From Escherichia ruysiae (GTDB lineage Bacteria; Pseudomonadota; Gammaproteobacteria; Enterobacterales; Enterobacteriaceae): a stretch of 64,000 nt of DNA. Under the pieces are notes generated by a model. That model searched no databases. It was not told the DNA's origin and saw only the letters and a list, made by a program, of their open reading frames with translations. This document shows positions 1 through 8,814 of the stretch, piece after piece (the stretch's first letter is position 1; the number at the start of each line of letters is the position of its first letter). The DNA lies in the NCBI RefSeq assembly GCF_031323975.1, contig NZ_JAVIWS010000001.1, positions 248,001 through 312,000 of the forward strand, read 5' to 3'. The position numbers were made by a program, and so were the translations under genes.

Positions 1-453
1 ACTGCAATGCTGGTGCTGATTGGTGTCGGATTCTCTATCGGTAACTTTCTCGGCGGCAAACTTGCAGATCGTTCAGTTAACGGCACGTTGAAAGGCTTTT
101 TGCTGCTGCTGATGGTGATTATGCTCGCGATCCCGTTCCTGGCGCGAAATGAGTTTGGCGCGGCTATTAGCATGGTGGTGTGGGGCGCTGCAACCTTTGC
201 GGTTGTACCACCGTTGCAGATGCGTGTAATGCGCGTTGCCAGCGAAGCGCCGGGTTTGTCTTCATCAGTAAATATTGGTGCCTTTAACCTTGGAAATGCG
301 CTGGGTGCCGCAGCCGGTGGTGCAGTGATTTCCGGTGGTCTGGGATACAGTTTTGTGCCGGTGATGGGGGCGATTGTCGCGGGGCTGGCATTGTTGCTGG
401 TATTTATGTCAGCCAGAAAACAACCTGAAGCAGTTTGCGTTGCCAACAGCTAA
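1..453 (+). CDS. ydhP: Major facilitator transporter, C-terminal part (YdhP), truncated by window edge
   Basis: This is the last ~150 codons of an inner-membrane major facilitator superfamily drug/sugar efflux-type transporter. The frame is already open at base 1, so the true start lies outside the window. Hydrophobic helices alternate with short charged loops, and a Gly/Ala-rich stretch near the end (GNALGAAAGGAVISGG) is typical of a C-half MFS helix. It is convergent with sodB, the neighbour it has in E. coli, which supports the name ydhP. The substrate is not known from sequence. Confidence 0.85.
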   Translation, partial: TAMLVLIGVGFSIGNFLGGKLADRSVNGTLKGFLLLLMVIMLAIPFLARNEFGAAISMVVWGAATFAVVPPLQMRVMRVASEAPGLSSSVNIGAFNLGNALGAAAGGAVISGGLGYSFVPVMGAIVAGLALLLVFMSARKQPEAVCVANS

Positions 454-461
454 TAAACAAA

Positions 462-487
462 AACGCAGAAGGATAACCTTCTGCGTT
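462..487. terminator. Intrinsic terminator hairpin between ydhP and sodB
   Basis: An 11-bp perfect stem (AACGCAGAAGG at 462-472 with CCTTCTGCGTT at 477-487) closes a 4-nt loop. On the minus strand it is followed by TTTTGTTT, so the intrinsic termination signal is stronger for minus-strand transcripts. It lies between convergent genes and may serve both. Confidence 0.7.
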
Positions 488-535
488 ACAGTTTGCAGGC
501 AAAGTGCGATTTATCTTGCCGGATGTGGTGTTAAT

Positions 536-578
536 GCCTCATCCGCGTAGGCCTGATAAGCGTAGCGCATCAGGCAAT
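536..578. repeat. REP (repetitive extragenic palindromic) element
   Basis: The segment contains GCCTGATAAGCGTAGCGCAT at 551-570 followed by CAGGC, which is the classic enterobacterial REP palindrome. It sits just beyond the 3' end of sodB, between convergent genes, the usual place for REP elements that stabilise mRNA 3' ends or bind gyrase/IHF. Confidence 0.85.
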
Positions 579-598
579 GCTGCATTTGCCATCAGTGA

Positions 599-1180
599 TT
601 ATGCGGCGAGATTTTTTGCTACGAATTCCCAGTTTACCAGCGCCCAGAAGTGCTCCAGATAACCCGGACGTGCATTGCGATAGTCGATGTAATAAGCGTG
701 TTCCCAGACATCAACGGTCAGCAGTGGAGTCGCATCGGTGGTCAGCGGAGTACCTGCGTTAGAAGTGGAAACGATAGCCAGTTTGCCATCGCTGTTTTTC
801 ACCAGCCAGGTCCAGCCAGAACCAAAGTTTTTGATCGCAGCATCAGTAAACTGAGCTTTGAAATCGGCAAAGCTGCCAAAAGAAGCGGCGATAGCTTCAG
901 CCAGTTCACCCGTCGGTTCGCCACCCGCGTTTGGCGCCAGGCAGTTCCAGTAGAAAGTGTGGTTCCAGACCTGAGCGGCGTTATTGAATACACCACCTTC
1001 AGAGCTGCGAATAATCTCTTCCAGTGATTTACCTTCAAACGCAGTACCTTTGATCAGGTTGTTCAGGTTAGTGACATAAGTCTGATGATGTTTGCCGTAG
1101 TGATACTCGATAGTTTCCGCAGAAATGTGCGGTGCCAGAGCATCTTTAGCATATGGTAGTGCAGGTAATTCAAATGACAT
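599..1180 (-). CDS. sodB: Superoxide dismutase [Fe], cytoplasmic
   Basis: This 193-residue protein is iron superoxide dismutase, which disproportionates cytoplasmic superoxide to H2O2 and O2. The iron ligands are visible at family positions: His27, His74, Asp157 and His161 (DVWEH). Gln70 before the WNH motif is typical of the Fe rather than the Mn enzyme. The start is fixed by GGAGAG six bases upstream of the ATG. In E. coli this gene is repressed post-transcriptionally by the iron-stress sRNA RyhB, which pairs around the ribosome site; the A/T-rich leader and its hairpin are present here. Confidence 0.98.
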   Translation of the reverse strand: MSFELPALPYAKDALAPHISAETIEYHYGKHHQTYVTNLNNLIKGTAFEGKSLEEIIRSSEGGVFNNAAQVWNHTFYWNCLAPNAGGEPTGELAEAIAASFGSFADFKAQFTDAAIKNFGSGWTWLVKNSDGKLAIVSTSNAGTPLTTDATPLLTVDVWEHAYYIDYRNARPGYLEHFWALVNWEFVAKNLAA

Positions 1181-1206
1181 TGCTACTCTCCTTTATTATT
1201 AATTGG

Positions 1207-1236
1207 CATACGTACAATAGCCTTATTGTGCGTATG
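1207..1236 (-). promoter_or_regulatory. sodB 5' leader stem-loop
   Basis: A 13-bp stem with one mismatch (CATACGTACAATA at 1207-1219 against TATTGTGCGTATG at 1224-1236) lies 27-56 bases upstream of the sodB start codon. It corresponds to the structured 5' end of sodB mRNA, adjacent to the RyhB/Hfq target region known in E. coli. A TATCC-type -10 just upstream (minus strand, about 1237-1245) is plausible. Confidence 0.65.
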
Positions 1237-1275
1237 GATAGGGTAGCAAATTAAAAGGTGATACAAAAGATGAAC

Positions 1276-1303
1276 TTACCCTGTTGCCGTAACAACAGGG
1301 TAA
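1276..1303 (-). terminator. Hairpin downstream of mepH
   Basis: An 11-bp perfect stem (TTACCCTGTTG at 1276-1286 with CAACAGGGTAA at 1293-1303) lies immediately after the mepH stop codon and upstream of the sodB promoter. The minus-strand continuation AAGTTCATCTTTT is only moderately U-rich, so termination strength is uncertain. Confidence 0.6.
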
Positions 1304-1307
1304 AGTT

Positions 1308-2135
1308 TTAGCGAAGTGTTTTTGGGGTCATCACCCGACGAGCGCCAACATAGTGGCGTTGCCAGTAATCTTCACTTAACGAAGTGATTTTAATTTCCTG
1401 ACCACTGCGTGGTGACTGAATAAATTTGCCGTTGCCGACATACACGCCAACGTGATCGGCGGTTCCGCGCCCCTGAGTGCGGAAGAAGACAAGGTCGCCG
1501 TTTTTCAGTTCGCTGCGATCGATCGGCGCGGCGTCACGCAGGTGATACATTTCGTTAGCCGTGCGTGGAATACGGATCTTCACCAGATCTTTATACGCGT
1601 AATAAACCAGTCCGCTGCAATCAAAACCGGTACGCGGTGAGCTGCCGCCCCAGCGATATGGTTTGCCAATTTGCTGCATCAGCTTATTCATAGCCACTTT
1701 TGTGGCTTTCTGTACTTTTGCTTTATGCGCGTCGGCGATGGTTCCCTGTGTGGCATTCTTGACTTTCACACAACGTGACTTATAGCCTTTACGTTTGGTG
1801 CATTTTTCCGTAAAGCTGACTGACGCCGTTTTATTGACGGCTTGTTTGCTGCGAGTTTTGGCGTTTTTAGAAGCTGTAATGGAGGATTTTTTAACGGAAG
1901 AAGCAGTTTTATTTTTAGTAGTACTTTTACTGGCGGCTTTTTTCGCTGTTTTCTGGCTGGCTTTATTGGTCTTTTTGGTGGTTGCCGTGCTTTTCTTTTT
2001 ATCTGCTTTTTTGGTGATGTGAGTGGTAGCAGAACTCTCCCTGGCTTGCTTTGAAGCATGTGCCATAGGCGTTAAAGGCAGGGTGGTAAAAAGTAAAGCA
2101 CAGAGCGTGATCGAAATACGGTTTATCCGCGCCAC
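1308..2135 (-). CDS. mepH: Murein DD-endopeptidase MepH (NlpC/P60 family)
   Basis: This is a 275-residue exported cell-wall hydrolase (older name ydhO) that cleaves D-Ala-mDAP crosslinks. A signal sequence occupies about residues 1-27 (cut after MAHA). Residues ~40-107 form an extremely Lys/Ser/Thr-rich low-complexity linker. The C-terminal NlpC/P60 domain (~145-270) carries the catalytic Cys173 in FDCSGLVYYAY and His228 in DHVGVYVGNGKF. It is divergent from grxD. The family role comes from E. coli MepH; the linker may contact anionic wall polymer, which is inference. From memory the K-12 protein is slightly shorter, as expected for a variable linker. Confidence 0.95.
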   Translation of the reverse strand: MARINRISITLCALLFTTLPLTPMAHASKQARESSATTHITKKADKKKSTATTKKTNKASQKTAKKAASKSTTKNKTASSVKKSSITASKNAKTRSKQAVNKTASVSFTEKCTKRKGYKSRCVKVKNATQGTIADAHKAKVQKATKVAMNKLMQQIGKPYRWGGSSPRTGFDCSGLVYYAYKDLVKIRIPRTANEMYHLRDAAPIDRSELKNGDLVFFRTQGRGTADHVGVYVGNGKFIQSPRSGQEIKITSLSEDYWQRHYVGARRVMTPKTLR

Positions 2136-2469
2136 TGAGCGTCCCTCTGTTAAGGCAGGTCTATCATGCCTGCGTCTGATTTACAAAACTTGATGATTCT
2201 AATGCATAGAAGAAGAGAAAGTTAATAGCTTTTATTGTTAAAAAATACGTTTCGTCGGCGAGCGCAAAAAAATGCAGCAGGCAAAGCTAAAAATGGTTAT
2301 AAAAACACCACGTTGCTGCGTGCCAGAGAAGAAAAGAATATTTGAAATGCAACATATAGAGCAAAGGGATAAAATAGCAAAAGCGTGATGAAAATGTTAT
2401 TTTCCGTTGCCGCACTGACCCGCTACAATGTCAGATTACTGCCGTAAAGAAGTTTGAGGAAGCAAGACA
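2136..2469. promoter_or_regulatory. Divergent mepH-grxD intergenic region
   Basis: This 334-bp A/T-rich gap has no convincing ORF. It must carry the promoter of mepH (leftward) and that of grxD (rightward). A possible grxD -10 is TACAAT at 2424-2429, about 40 bases before the start codon; the matching -35 is poor. I see no repeat or RNA gene. Confidence 0.45.
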
Positions 2470-2817
2470 ATGAGCACCACTATCGAAAAAATCCAACGCC
2501 AGATTGCTGAAAACCCGATCCTGCTGTACATGAAAGGTTCACCGAAACTGCCGAGCTGCGGTTTCTCTGCCCAGGCAGTCCAGGCGCTTGCCGCATGTGG
2601 CGAACGTTTTGCCTATGTTGATATCCTGCAAAATCCGGACATTCGTGCGGAACTGCCGAAATACGCTAACTGGCCGACTTTCCCGCAACTGTGGGTTGAC
2701 GGCGAACTGGTAGGCGGCTGTGATATCGTGATCGAAATGTATCAGCGCGGCGAACTGCAACAGCTGATCAAAGAAACTGCCGCTAAATACAAGTCTGAAG
2801 AGCCGGACGCGGAGTAA
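2470..2817 (+). CDS. grxD: Monothiol glutaredoxin 4
   Basis: This is a 115-residue monothiol glutaredoxin with the CGFS active site (Cys30). Proteins of this class bind a glutathione-coordinated [2Fe-2S] cluster as a dimer and act in iron-sulfur trafficking, often with BolA. The thioredoxin fold is complete, with the WPTFPQLWVDGELVGGCD segment that holds the cis-Pro and the glutathione site. GAGGAAG upstream of the ATG is a good ribosome site. It is transcribed alone and ends at a strong terminator. Confidence 0.98.
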   Translation: MSTTIEKIQRQIAENPILLYMKGSPKLPSCGFSAQAVQALAACGERFAYVDILQNPDIRAELPKYANWPTFPQLWVDGELVGGCDIVIEMYQRGELQQLIKETAAKYKSEEPDAE

Positions 2818-2829
2818 TCCGTCCTGCAA

Positions 2830-2866
2830 TACTGACGGATGCAAACAAGCATCCGTCAGTGCTTTA
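2830..2866 (+). terminator. grxD terminator
   Basis: A 12-bp perfect stem (ACTGACGGATGC at 2831-2842 with GCATCCGTCAGT at 2849-2860) is followed by GCTTTATCT. It separates grxD from the convergent lhr gene. Confidence 0.75.
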
Positions 2867-2867
2867 T

Positions 2868-5800
2868 CTATCCCCAATCCAGCCCTTGTGGCGAACTTGA
2901 AAATCCCGCTTCACGCAGCAGCGTAAACATCGGCGTTTGCCGGACGGGTTGATCATTCACTTCTGTCAGCGTAAAGCGCAGCCGTGGTTCGCGACGCAGT
3001 GCGGTAGTCAGCGCCTGGAAAACCTCTGGGGCGAGTAATTCCTCTTTTTCCTGCCAGACCAGCATTTTTTTGCCACCTTGCGCCAGATAGAGTAACAATT
3101 TGCCGCCAGAAACGACCACCAGCGCACCCGCCCGACGCGTTGGAACCAGCGTTGCCGGATGTGCAGGCCAGGGCAGGAGAGTTCCCCACACATTAGCCGG
3201 ATCGTTGGCAGAGAGCGCCACTGGCGTATAGTGTCGCGTCTGCGTGGCTTGTGTCGCCAGATCGCGCAATCGGTCAATAGTCAGGCGATCAGCAAATTGC
3301 GCGCCGCCAAGACCTTCAACAAAACGACCACGCATAATTCGCCCGGAGTCTTCCATGCTTCGACAAAGCGTTTGCATTGACGGAAATCCGCCAGGGATAT
3401 TCTCGGCTATCACCGCCTGACGACTGACGATGCCGTAGCGGTCGAGCATATTTTCCGCCAGCGCCAGCATCCTTTCAGTATCGTTAAGTGGCTCCACCTG
3501 TAATAACGACCAGCGTCCAGCCAGCTTCGGCGTGTTGTAAGATACCAGTGGCGAGATGGACGACGTATAGGCAGGACGTCCACGCCGGGTCCGGTGACTG
3601 CGGCGAGTTGAGGGACGCGCGCTGGTACTGCTGCGGGTGAGGGCGCGTAACGGTGCCCAAATATCGCAGGAAATGACGCCTTGCCAGACCAGCTCCCACA
3701 ACGCTTCTTGCAGGGGCGAAGCATCTACAGGTTGACCGATTTTCTCGCCTACCCGTTGAGCGATTTGTTGCGCAAACCAGGCGCCGCCGTCAGCCAGAAC
3801 CGCGATAATCGCTTGCTGAATCGCTGAACGTTTTGCGTGATCATTTTCTACTGGTGTTAACGATTCTGCGGCATATTCCTGCAAATGCAGAGCCACCAGA
3901 CCGTCATCATCGCCCAGTTTTTTTTGCCCCGACCAGATAACTGCGCCGGTTGCCAACAGTTCATCGAGCATTTCTGGCGAATAGTCGCGCACGCGGGCTG
4001 GCAGGATCTGGCTTTCCCAGAGCGAGGCGGGTAAACCAACACCGGCAAGTTGTTCGATCACCCGCATGACACCATCCACCCCCTCATAAACGCCTGTAGA
4101 CGTTGCGGCAAAAAGCGCCGGGCTGCCATCGGTAGCGGGCAACACGCCCTGACGTTCCAGCAGCAATCGCGCATAGACTGTAGACGGAACTGGACGCGTC
4201 GCTTCTCTGGCAGCCTGCAGCGAGCGTAAGCGCAGACGACGGAAAACTTCGTCGCTCACCCAGACGTCTTGTTGCAGATTCATCACCAGCCCCCGTTCGC
4301 GCAGTTGCTGAAGTTGCTCTTCGACAATGGCAATACCGAGGCCAAAATCACGGGCAAGTTGTTCAGCCGTGACCAGAGCATGAGTCCGGAGATAGCGCAG
4401 AAAGAGATCGCGAAGCGGGTAATTTACGCGGTGCAGGTAGATTTCGGGTAGTGAGTGCGACAATGGTACACCGAGGGCGTCTCGTAGCCTGGCTGCGTCA
4501 TCCATGCAGGCAAGGTGCTTCTGACCTGCAATCATCGCCGGGAAGATTCGTTTTGCCGCGAGAAGGTTTTCCACATACGTCTCAATCTCTTCACTGCTGC
4601 CTGTATGCCGTTGTACCAGATCCTCAACGGTCATTGGCCCCAGTTCGCGTAGCAGGTCAAACAAACCTTCTTCACCTTTCGCTTCTCTGCCAGCCGCTAG
4701 CCGCTGTAACTCTTCTTCCACCTGGCGTATGACCTGCGGGTCGAGTAATTCACCCGGATCGACCTGACCGAGTAGATTGCGCAGTAACTCGCTGTCCAGC
4801 GACAGTACGGATGCCCGGCGCTCTGCCAGCGGGGCGTCGCTCTGGTACATAAATTCCGCGACATAGCCGAACAATAAACTTGTGGCGAAAGGCGAGGGCG
4901 TAGTAGTCGTTACATCGGATATTTGTATTTCACCACCGTTCAGGCGACGCATCAAACGTTCCAGCGCGGGAAGATCATAAACATCTTGCAGGCATTCACG
5001 TAGGGTTTCGAGAATGATCGGAAAATCAGGATAACCCTGGGCGATTTCCAGCAACTGGCTGGCTCGTAGTCGTTGTTGCCACAGTGGCGTGCGATGCCCC
5101 GGCGTGCGGCCGGGCATCAGCAATGCCCGCGCGGCACATTCACGGAAACGAGCGGCGAAAAGAGCCGAGCTGCCTACCGCTTCGCGGACAATTTGCAGCA
5201 ATTTTTCTGGTTCAAACAAGAAAATGGCGGCGTCAGGCAATTTACCATCGGTGTCAGGAATGCGCGCAACAATGCCGTCATCACTGGCAACTATTGAGGC
5301 GTCAGCGCCCCATAGTGCATGTATTCGTCCTGCAATCGCCAGCGCCCAGGGTTCATGCACGCGTCTCCCATAGGGAGAGTGCAAAATAATACGCCAGTCG
5401 CCAATTTCATCACGGCACCGTTCGAGAACCAGATGACGGCTGCCAGGAACAATGCCCGTTGCTTTGCGCTGCTCGTCAATCAGTCCCTTAATATTGGCGA
5501 GCGTATTTTCTTCCGCCAGCCACGGGGGAATACTCCCGGAAAAGAACGCGCCATCCGCCAGCAAATGGAGAAAATCGCCGATCATCTCGCCTAATTCAGA
5601 CGGACGTCCGTTTCCTTCGCCGCGCCAGAAGGGAAGTCTGGCGGAGCGTCCGGGCGCAGGCGTCACAATCACCTGATCGCGGGTAATTTGCTGGATCCGC
5701 CAGGAGGTAGCACCGAGGGTGATAATGTCATTCACCCGCGATTCATACACCATCTCTTCATCCAGTTCTCCTACCCGACGAGATCCGGCCTGTTCTTCAC

Positions 5801-7484
5801 CTTCCGGTAATAACACGCTGTACATGCCACGATCCGGAATGGTGCCACCGCTGGTCACCGCCAGCAGTTGGGCGCCTGGACGCGCAGTTAATATTCCACT
5901 TTCCCGATCCCAGATAAGTTTTGGGCGAAAAGCGGAAAAATCACCAGAAGGATAGCGCCCGGAAAGCATATCCAGCGTGGTGTCAAAAACGCGCCTCGGT
6001 AGATCTTTCCACGGTGCGGCACGGCGCACGCGGGCGTACCATTCGTCCACCTGTAATGCGTCCATCGCCGCAGCGGCAACAGTTTGCTGCGCCAGAACGT
6101 CGAGTGGATTATGCGGTGGTGTAAGGTTTTCCAGCTTGCCTGCGAACATACACTCCACAATGACGGCGGAATCGATTAAATCACGCCGGGTTCGGGGGAA
6201 GAAAAGCCCGTTGGAGATGCCACCGACCTGGTGTCCGGCGCGCCCAATGCGTTGTAACCCACTGGCAACAGAAAGCGGCGTTGCCACCTGAATCACCAGA
6301 TCCACCGCGCCCATATCAATCCCCAGTTCGAGACTGGAAGTGGCGACCACGCAGCGTAATTCACCCGATTTCAGCGCCTGTTCGGTGATTGCTCGTTGTT
6401 CTTTAGAGACGGAACCGTGATGCGAACGGGCAATATAAACGTCGCTACTTTGCACGCGGTTAGAGGTTGCGCCGGAGGTAGACTCAAAATTTGCCGCATC
6501 AACGGCGATAGTCGGGGAACGCTGTAATCGTGCAGCGTAAAGCTCATTTAGTCGTGCCGTCAGTTTTTCCGCCAGTCCGCGAGAATTGGTGAAAACAATG
6601 GTCGAGCGATGGCGCAACACTTCATCAAGAATGCCGGTTTCAATATATGGCCAAATTGATCCTTCTCTGCCTGCATGGCTGTCTTCGCCGGTGCCGATGG
6701 TGACCGATGAGACATCATCCATATTGGCGACAGGAACGACAATCCGGATTTGCGGATGGCGCATTGCGGGCGGGTTGACTACCGTGACCGGGCGATCGCC
6801 ACCCAGAAATTCCGCCACATCGCTGGCTGAGCGCACAGTGGCAGAAAGGCCAATTCGCTGTGCTGAGGTGTGGAGCAGCGCATCGAGTCGCTCCAGACTT
6901 AACGCCAGATGCGCACCACGTTTACTGCCCGCTACCGCGTGGACTTCATCAATAATTACCGTTTCGACGCCGCGTAGCGTTTCGCGTGCGCGGGAGGTCA
7001 GCATCAGATAGAGTGATTCGGGCGTGGTTATCAGAATATCCGGCGGATTACGGGTCAGTTTGCTGCGTTCTTGTGCGGGAGTATCGCCAGTGCGGATACC
7101 CACACGAATGTTGACTTCCATTTCGCCACGCCGCCGCCGCTCATCCGCAATGCCCTGTAACGGGATCTGTAAGTTGCGTTGAACGTCGGTGCCTAAGGCT
7201 TTAATTGGTGAAATATAGAGGATGCGCGAGGTTTTACGCTTATGCGCTTCGCTTGCATGTTCTCCGCCTTCGCGGAAGAGTTGATCGAGGGCGTAGAGAA
7301 AAGCTGCCAGCGTTTTTCCGGAACCTGTCGGTGCAATCACCAGTGCATGTTCACCGTGTGCCGCCACATGCCAGGTTTGTGACTGAACAGCGGTCGGCTG
7401 TTTAAAGGCGCGAAGAAACCAGTCGCGGGTCGCCGGTGAAAAAACGTCCGGCAGCGACGATGAAGGATTTGGGTTATCTGCCAT
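2868..7484 (-). CDS. lhr: Large helicase-related protein Lhr
   Basis: This is a 1538-residue superfamily 2 DNA/RNA helicase, one of the longest proteins in E. coli. Motif I APTGSGKT is at residues 51-58, the DEVH box at 179-182 and the SAT motif at 214-216. The second RecA lobe includes the motif VI segment QRIGRAGHQVGG. This is followed by the winged-helix/beta-barrel Lhr core and a long C-terminal extension with repeated winged-helix-like segments. A Ser/Arg-rich basic linker (RALTRSSTSARPSTRRSHRT) separates the C-terminal parts. Lhr is an ATP-dependent 3'-5' translocase linked to DNA repair. It follows rnt on the same strand after 92 bases, the known rnt-lhr arrangement. Confidence 0.97.
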   Translation of the reverse strand: MADNPNPSSSLPDVFSPATRDWFLRAFKQPTAVQSQTWHVAAHGEHALVIAPTGSGKTLAAFLYALDQLFREGGEHASEAHKRKTSRILYISPIKALGTDVQRNLQIPLQGIADERRRRGEMEVNIRVGIRTGDTPAQERSKLTRNPPDILITTPESLYLMLTSRARETLRGVETVIIDEVHAVAGSKRGAHLALSLERLDALLHTSAQRIGLSATVRSASDVAEFLGGDRPVTVVNPPAMRHPQIRIVVPVANMDDVSSVTIGTGEDSHAGREGSIWPYIETGILDEVLRHRSTIVFTNSRGLAEKLTARLNELYAARLQRSPTIAVDAANFESTSGATSNRVQSSDVYIARSHHGSVSKEQRAITEQALKSGELRCVVATSSLELGIDMGAVDLVIQVATPLSVASGLQRIGRAGHQVGGISNGLFFPRTRRDLIDSAVIVECMFAGKLENLTPPHNPLDVLAQQTVAAAAMDALQVDEWYARVRRAAPWKDLPRRVFDTTLDMLSGRYPSGDFSAFRPKLIWDRESGILTARPGAQLLAVTSGGTIPDRGMYSVLLPEGEEQAGSRRVGELDEEMVYESRVNDIITLGATSWRIQQITRDQVIVTPAPGRSARLPFWRGEGNGRPSELGEMIGDFLHLLADGAFFSGSIPPWLAEENTLANIKGLIDEQRKATGIVPGSRHLVLERCRDEIGDWRIILHSPYGRRVHEPWALAIAGRIHALWGADASIVASDDGIVARIPDTDGKLPDAAIFLFEPEKLLQIVREAVGSSALFAARFRECAARALLMPGRTPGHRTPLWQQRLRASQLLEIAQGYPDFPIILETLRECLQDVYDLPALERLMRRLNGGEIQISDVTTTTPSPFATSLLFGYVAEFMYQSDAPLAERRASVLSLDSELLRNLLGQVDPGELLDPQVIRQVEEELQRLAAGREAKGEEGLFDLLRELGPMTVEDLVQRHTGSSEEIETYVENLLAAKRIFPAMIAGQKHLACMDDAARLRDALGVPLSHSLPEIYLHRVNYPLRDLFLRYLRTHALVTAEQLARDFGLGIAIVEEQLQQLRERGLVMNLQQDVWVSDEVFRRLRLRSLQAAREATRPVPSTVYARLLLERQGVLPATDGSPALFAATSTGVYEGVDGVMRVIEQLAGVGLPASLWESQILPARVRDYSPEMLDELLATGAVIWSGQKKLGDDDGLVALHLQEYAAESLTPVENDHAKRSAIQQAIIAVLADGGAWFAQQIAQRVGEKIGQPVDASPLQEALWELVWQGVISCDIWAPLRALTRSSTSARPSTRRSHRTRRGRPAYTSSISPLVSYNTPKLAGRWSLLQVEPLNDTERMLALAENMLDRYGIVSRQAVIAENIPGGFPSMQTLCRSMEDSGRIMRGRFVEGLGGAQFADRLTIDRLRDLATQATQTRHYTPVALSANDPANVWGTLLPWPAHPATLVPTRRAGALVVVSGGKLLLYLAQGGKKMLVWQEKEELLAPEVFQALTTALRREPRLRFTLTEVNDQPVRQTPMFTLLREAGFSSSPQGLDWG

Positions 7485-7537
7485 TAACGCTATTCCCCGT
7501 GAATATCATGCATGATGCGTGGAATAGCCTCACTATA

Positions 7538-7569
7538 GATGCCTGATTCATTGCATGTCATCAGGCATC
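7538..7569 (-). other. Intercistronic hairpin between rnt and lhr
   Basis: A 10-bp perfect stem (GATGCCTGAT at 7538-7547, ATCAGGCATC at 7560-7569) lies within the 92-bp rnt-lhr spacer. Neither strand has a T-tract after it, so it is more likely an mRNA stability or processing element than a full terminator. Its arms resemble half of a REP unit (GCCTGAT). Confidence 0.5.
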
Positions 7570-7576
7570 GACTCGA

Positions 7577-8224
7577 TTACACCTCTTCGGCGGCAGGCAG
7601 CGGCCAACCTCCCAGCCGTTTCCAGCGGTTGACGATTTCACAAAACAGCACAGCGGTGCGTTCGGTATCGTACAGCGCGGAGTGTGCCTGAGTGCTGTCA
7701 AACTCCATGCCAGCGGTCTGGCAGGCTTTTGATAATACGGTTTGTCCGAGCGCCAGCCCGGCCAGTGCAGCAGTGTCAAAAGTGGCGAAAGGGTGGAACG
7801 GGTTACGTTTCAGTGAGGCGCGTTCTGCGGCGGCCATCATAAAGCTGTGGTCGAAATTGGCATTGTGCGCCACCATAATGGCACGGTTACAGCCGCTCGC
7901 TTTAATGCCTTTACGTACAACTTTGAAAATCTCATGCAGTGCCTCGTATTCACTGACCGCGCCACGATCGGGATCGTTCGGGTCAATGCCGTTGAAGGCG
8001 AGGGCTTCTGGTTGCAAATTAGCGCCGACAAACGGCTCGACGTGGAAATGTAATGTGGTGTCCGGCATCAGCCAGCCTTGTTCATCCATTTTCAGGGTGA
8101 TGGCGGCAATCTCAAGCAGCGCATCGGTTTTGGCGTTAAATCCGGCTGTTTCAACATCGATCACAACAGGATAAAAACCACGAAAACGGTCGCACAGACC
8201 GGTAAGTTGAGCGTTATCGGACAT
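7577..8224 (-). CDS. rnt: Ribonuclease T
   Basis: This 215-residue protein is a DEDDh-family 3'-5' exoribonuclease that trims the 3' ends of tRNA and other stable RNAs and also degrades single-stranded DNA 3' ends. The first exonuclease motif is VIDVETAGF with Asp23 and Glu25. The last motif is HSALYD, giving the His-x4-Asp signature. A Lys/Arg-rich segment near LKRNPFHPF is characteristic of RNase T RNA-binding patches. It precedes lhr on the same strand. Confidence 0.98.
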   Translation of the reverse strand: MSDNAQLTGLCDRFRGFYPVVIDVETAGFNAKTDALLEIAAITLKMDEQGWLMPDTTLHFHVEPFVGANLQPEALAFNGIDPNDPDRGAVSEYEALHEIFKVVRKGIKASGCNRAIMVAHNANFDHSFMMAAAERASLKRNPFHPFATFDTAALAGLALGQTVLSKACQTAGMEFDSTQAHSALYDTERTAVLFCEIVNRWKRLGGWPLPAAEEV

Positions 8225-8293
8225 CTGATTCTCTTAATACGGATAAATTGCAGCGCGCATTATGACAAATATTACTTGCCGATGCAGTAAAGA

Positions 8294-8320
8294 TGCGGGC
8301 GTGATGAGTGCACGCCCGGC
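8294..8320 (-). terminator. gloA terminator hairpin
   Basis: The stem CGGGCGTG (8296-8303) with CACGCCCG (8311-8318) lies just after the gloA stop. On the minus strand it is followed by CATCTTTA, a modest U-tract, so some read-through into rnt is plausible. Confidence 0.55.
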
Positions 8321-8326
8321 AGGAGA

Positions 8327-8734
8327 TTAGTTGCCCAGACCGCGACCGGCGTCTTTCTCTTCGATCAATTCAATTTTATAACCGTCCGGATCTTCCACAA
8401 ATGCGATAACCGTAGTACCGCCTTTTACCGGACCGGCTTCACGGGTCACGTTACCGCCGTTCTGACGGATTTTTTCGCACGCTTCAGCGGCGTTATCAAC
8501 GCTAAGGGCGATGTGACCATAAGCGGTGCCGAGTTCGTATTTATCCACGCCCCAGTTATAGGTCAGCTCAATCACCGCTTCTTCGGTTTCCGGGCCGTAG
8601 CCAACAAACGCCAGTGAGTATTTATATTCCGGGTTTTCGCTGGTACGCAGCAGTTTCATGCCCAGCACGTTGGTATAAAAATCGATGGAGCGTTGCAGAT
8701 CGCCAACGCGCAGCATGGTGTGAAGAAGACGCAT
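8327..8734 (-). CDS. gloA: Lactoylglutathione lyase (glyoxalase I)
   Basis: This 135-residue protein is glyoxalase I, which isomerises the hemithioacetal of methylglyoxal and glutathione to S-lactoylglutathione. Metal ligands are at family positions: His5, Glu56, His74 and Glu122. The length matches the Ni2+-dependent E. coli enzyme. It is the distal gene of the nemR-nemA-gloA cluster on the same strand, so expression should rise when electrophiles inactivate NemR. Confidence 0.98.
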   Translation of the reverse strand: MRLLHTMLRVGDLQRSIDFYTNVLGMKLLRTSENPEYKYSLAFVGYGPETEEAVIELTYNWGVDKYELGTAYGHIALSVDNAAEACEKIRQNGGNVTREAGPVKGGTTVIAFVEDPDGYKIELIEEKDAGRGLGN

Positions 8735-8782
8735 CTTTATATCCTCAAAATGGCTAACAGATTCAAAATGTTGTTTTAGTAT

Positions 8783-8802
8783 AGCGGCGGCTTTGCGCCG
8801 CT
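8783..8802 (-). other. nemA-gloA intercistronic hairpin
   Basis: AGCGGCG at 8783-8789 pairs with CGCCGCT at 8796-8802 in the 80-bp nemA-gloA spacer. No U-tract follows on the minus strand, so it may act as a processing or stability element rather than a terminator. Confidence 0.4.
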
Positions 8803-8814
8803 CGCAATGTTAGA

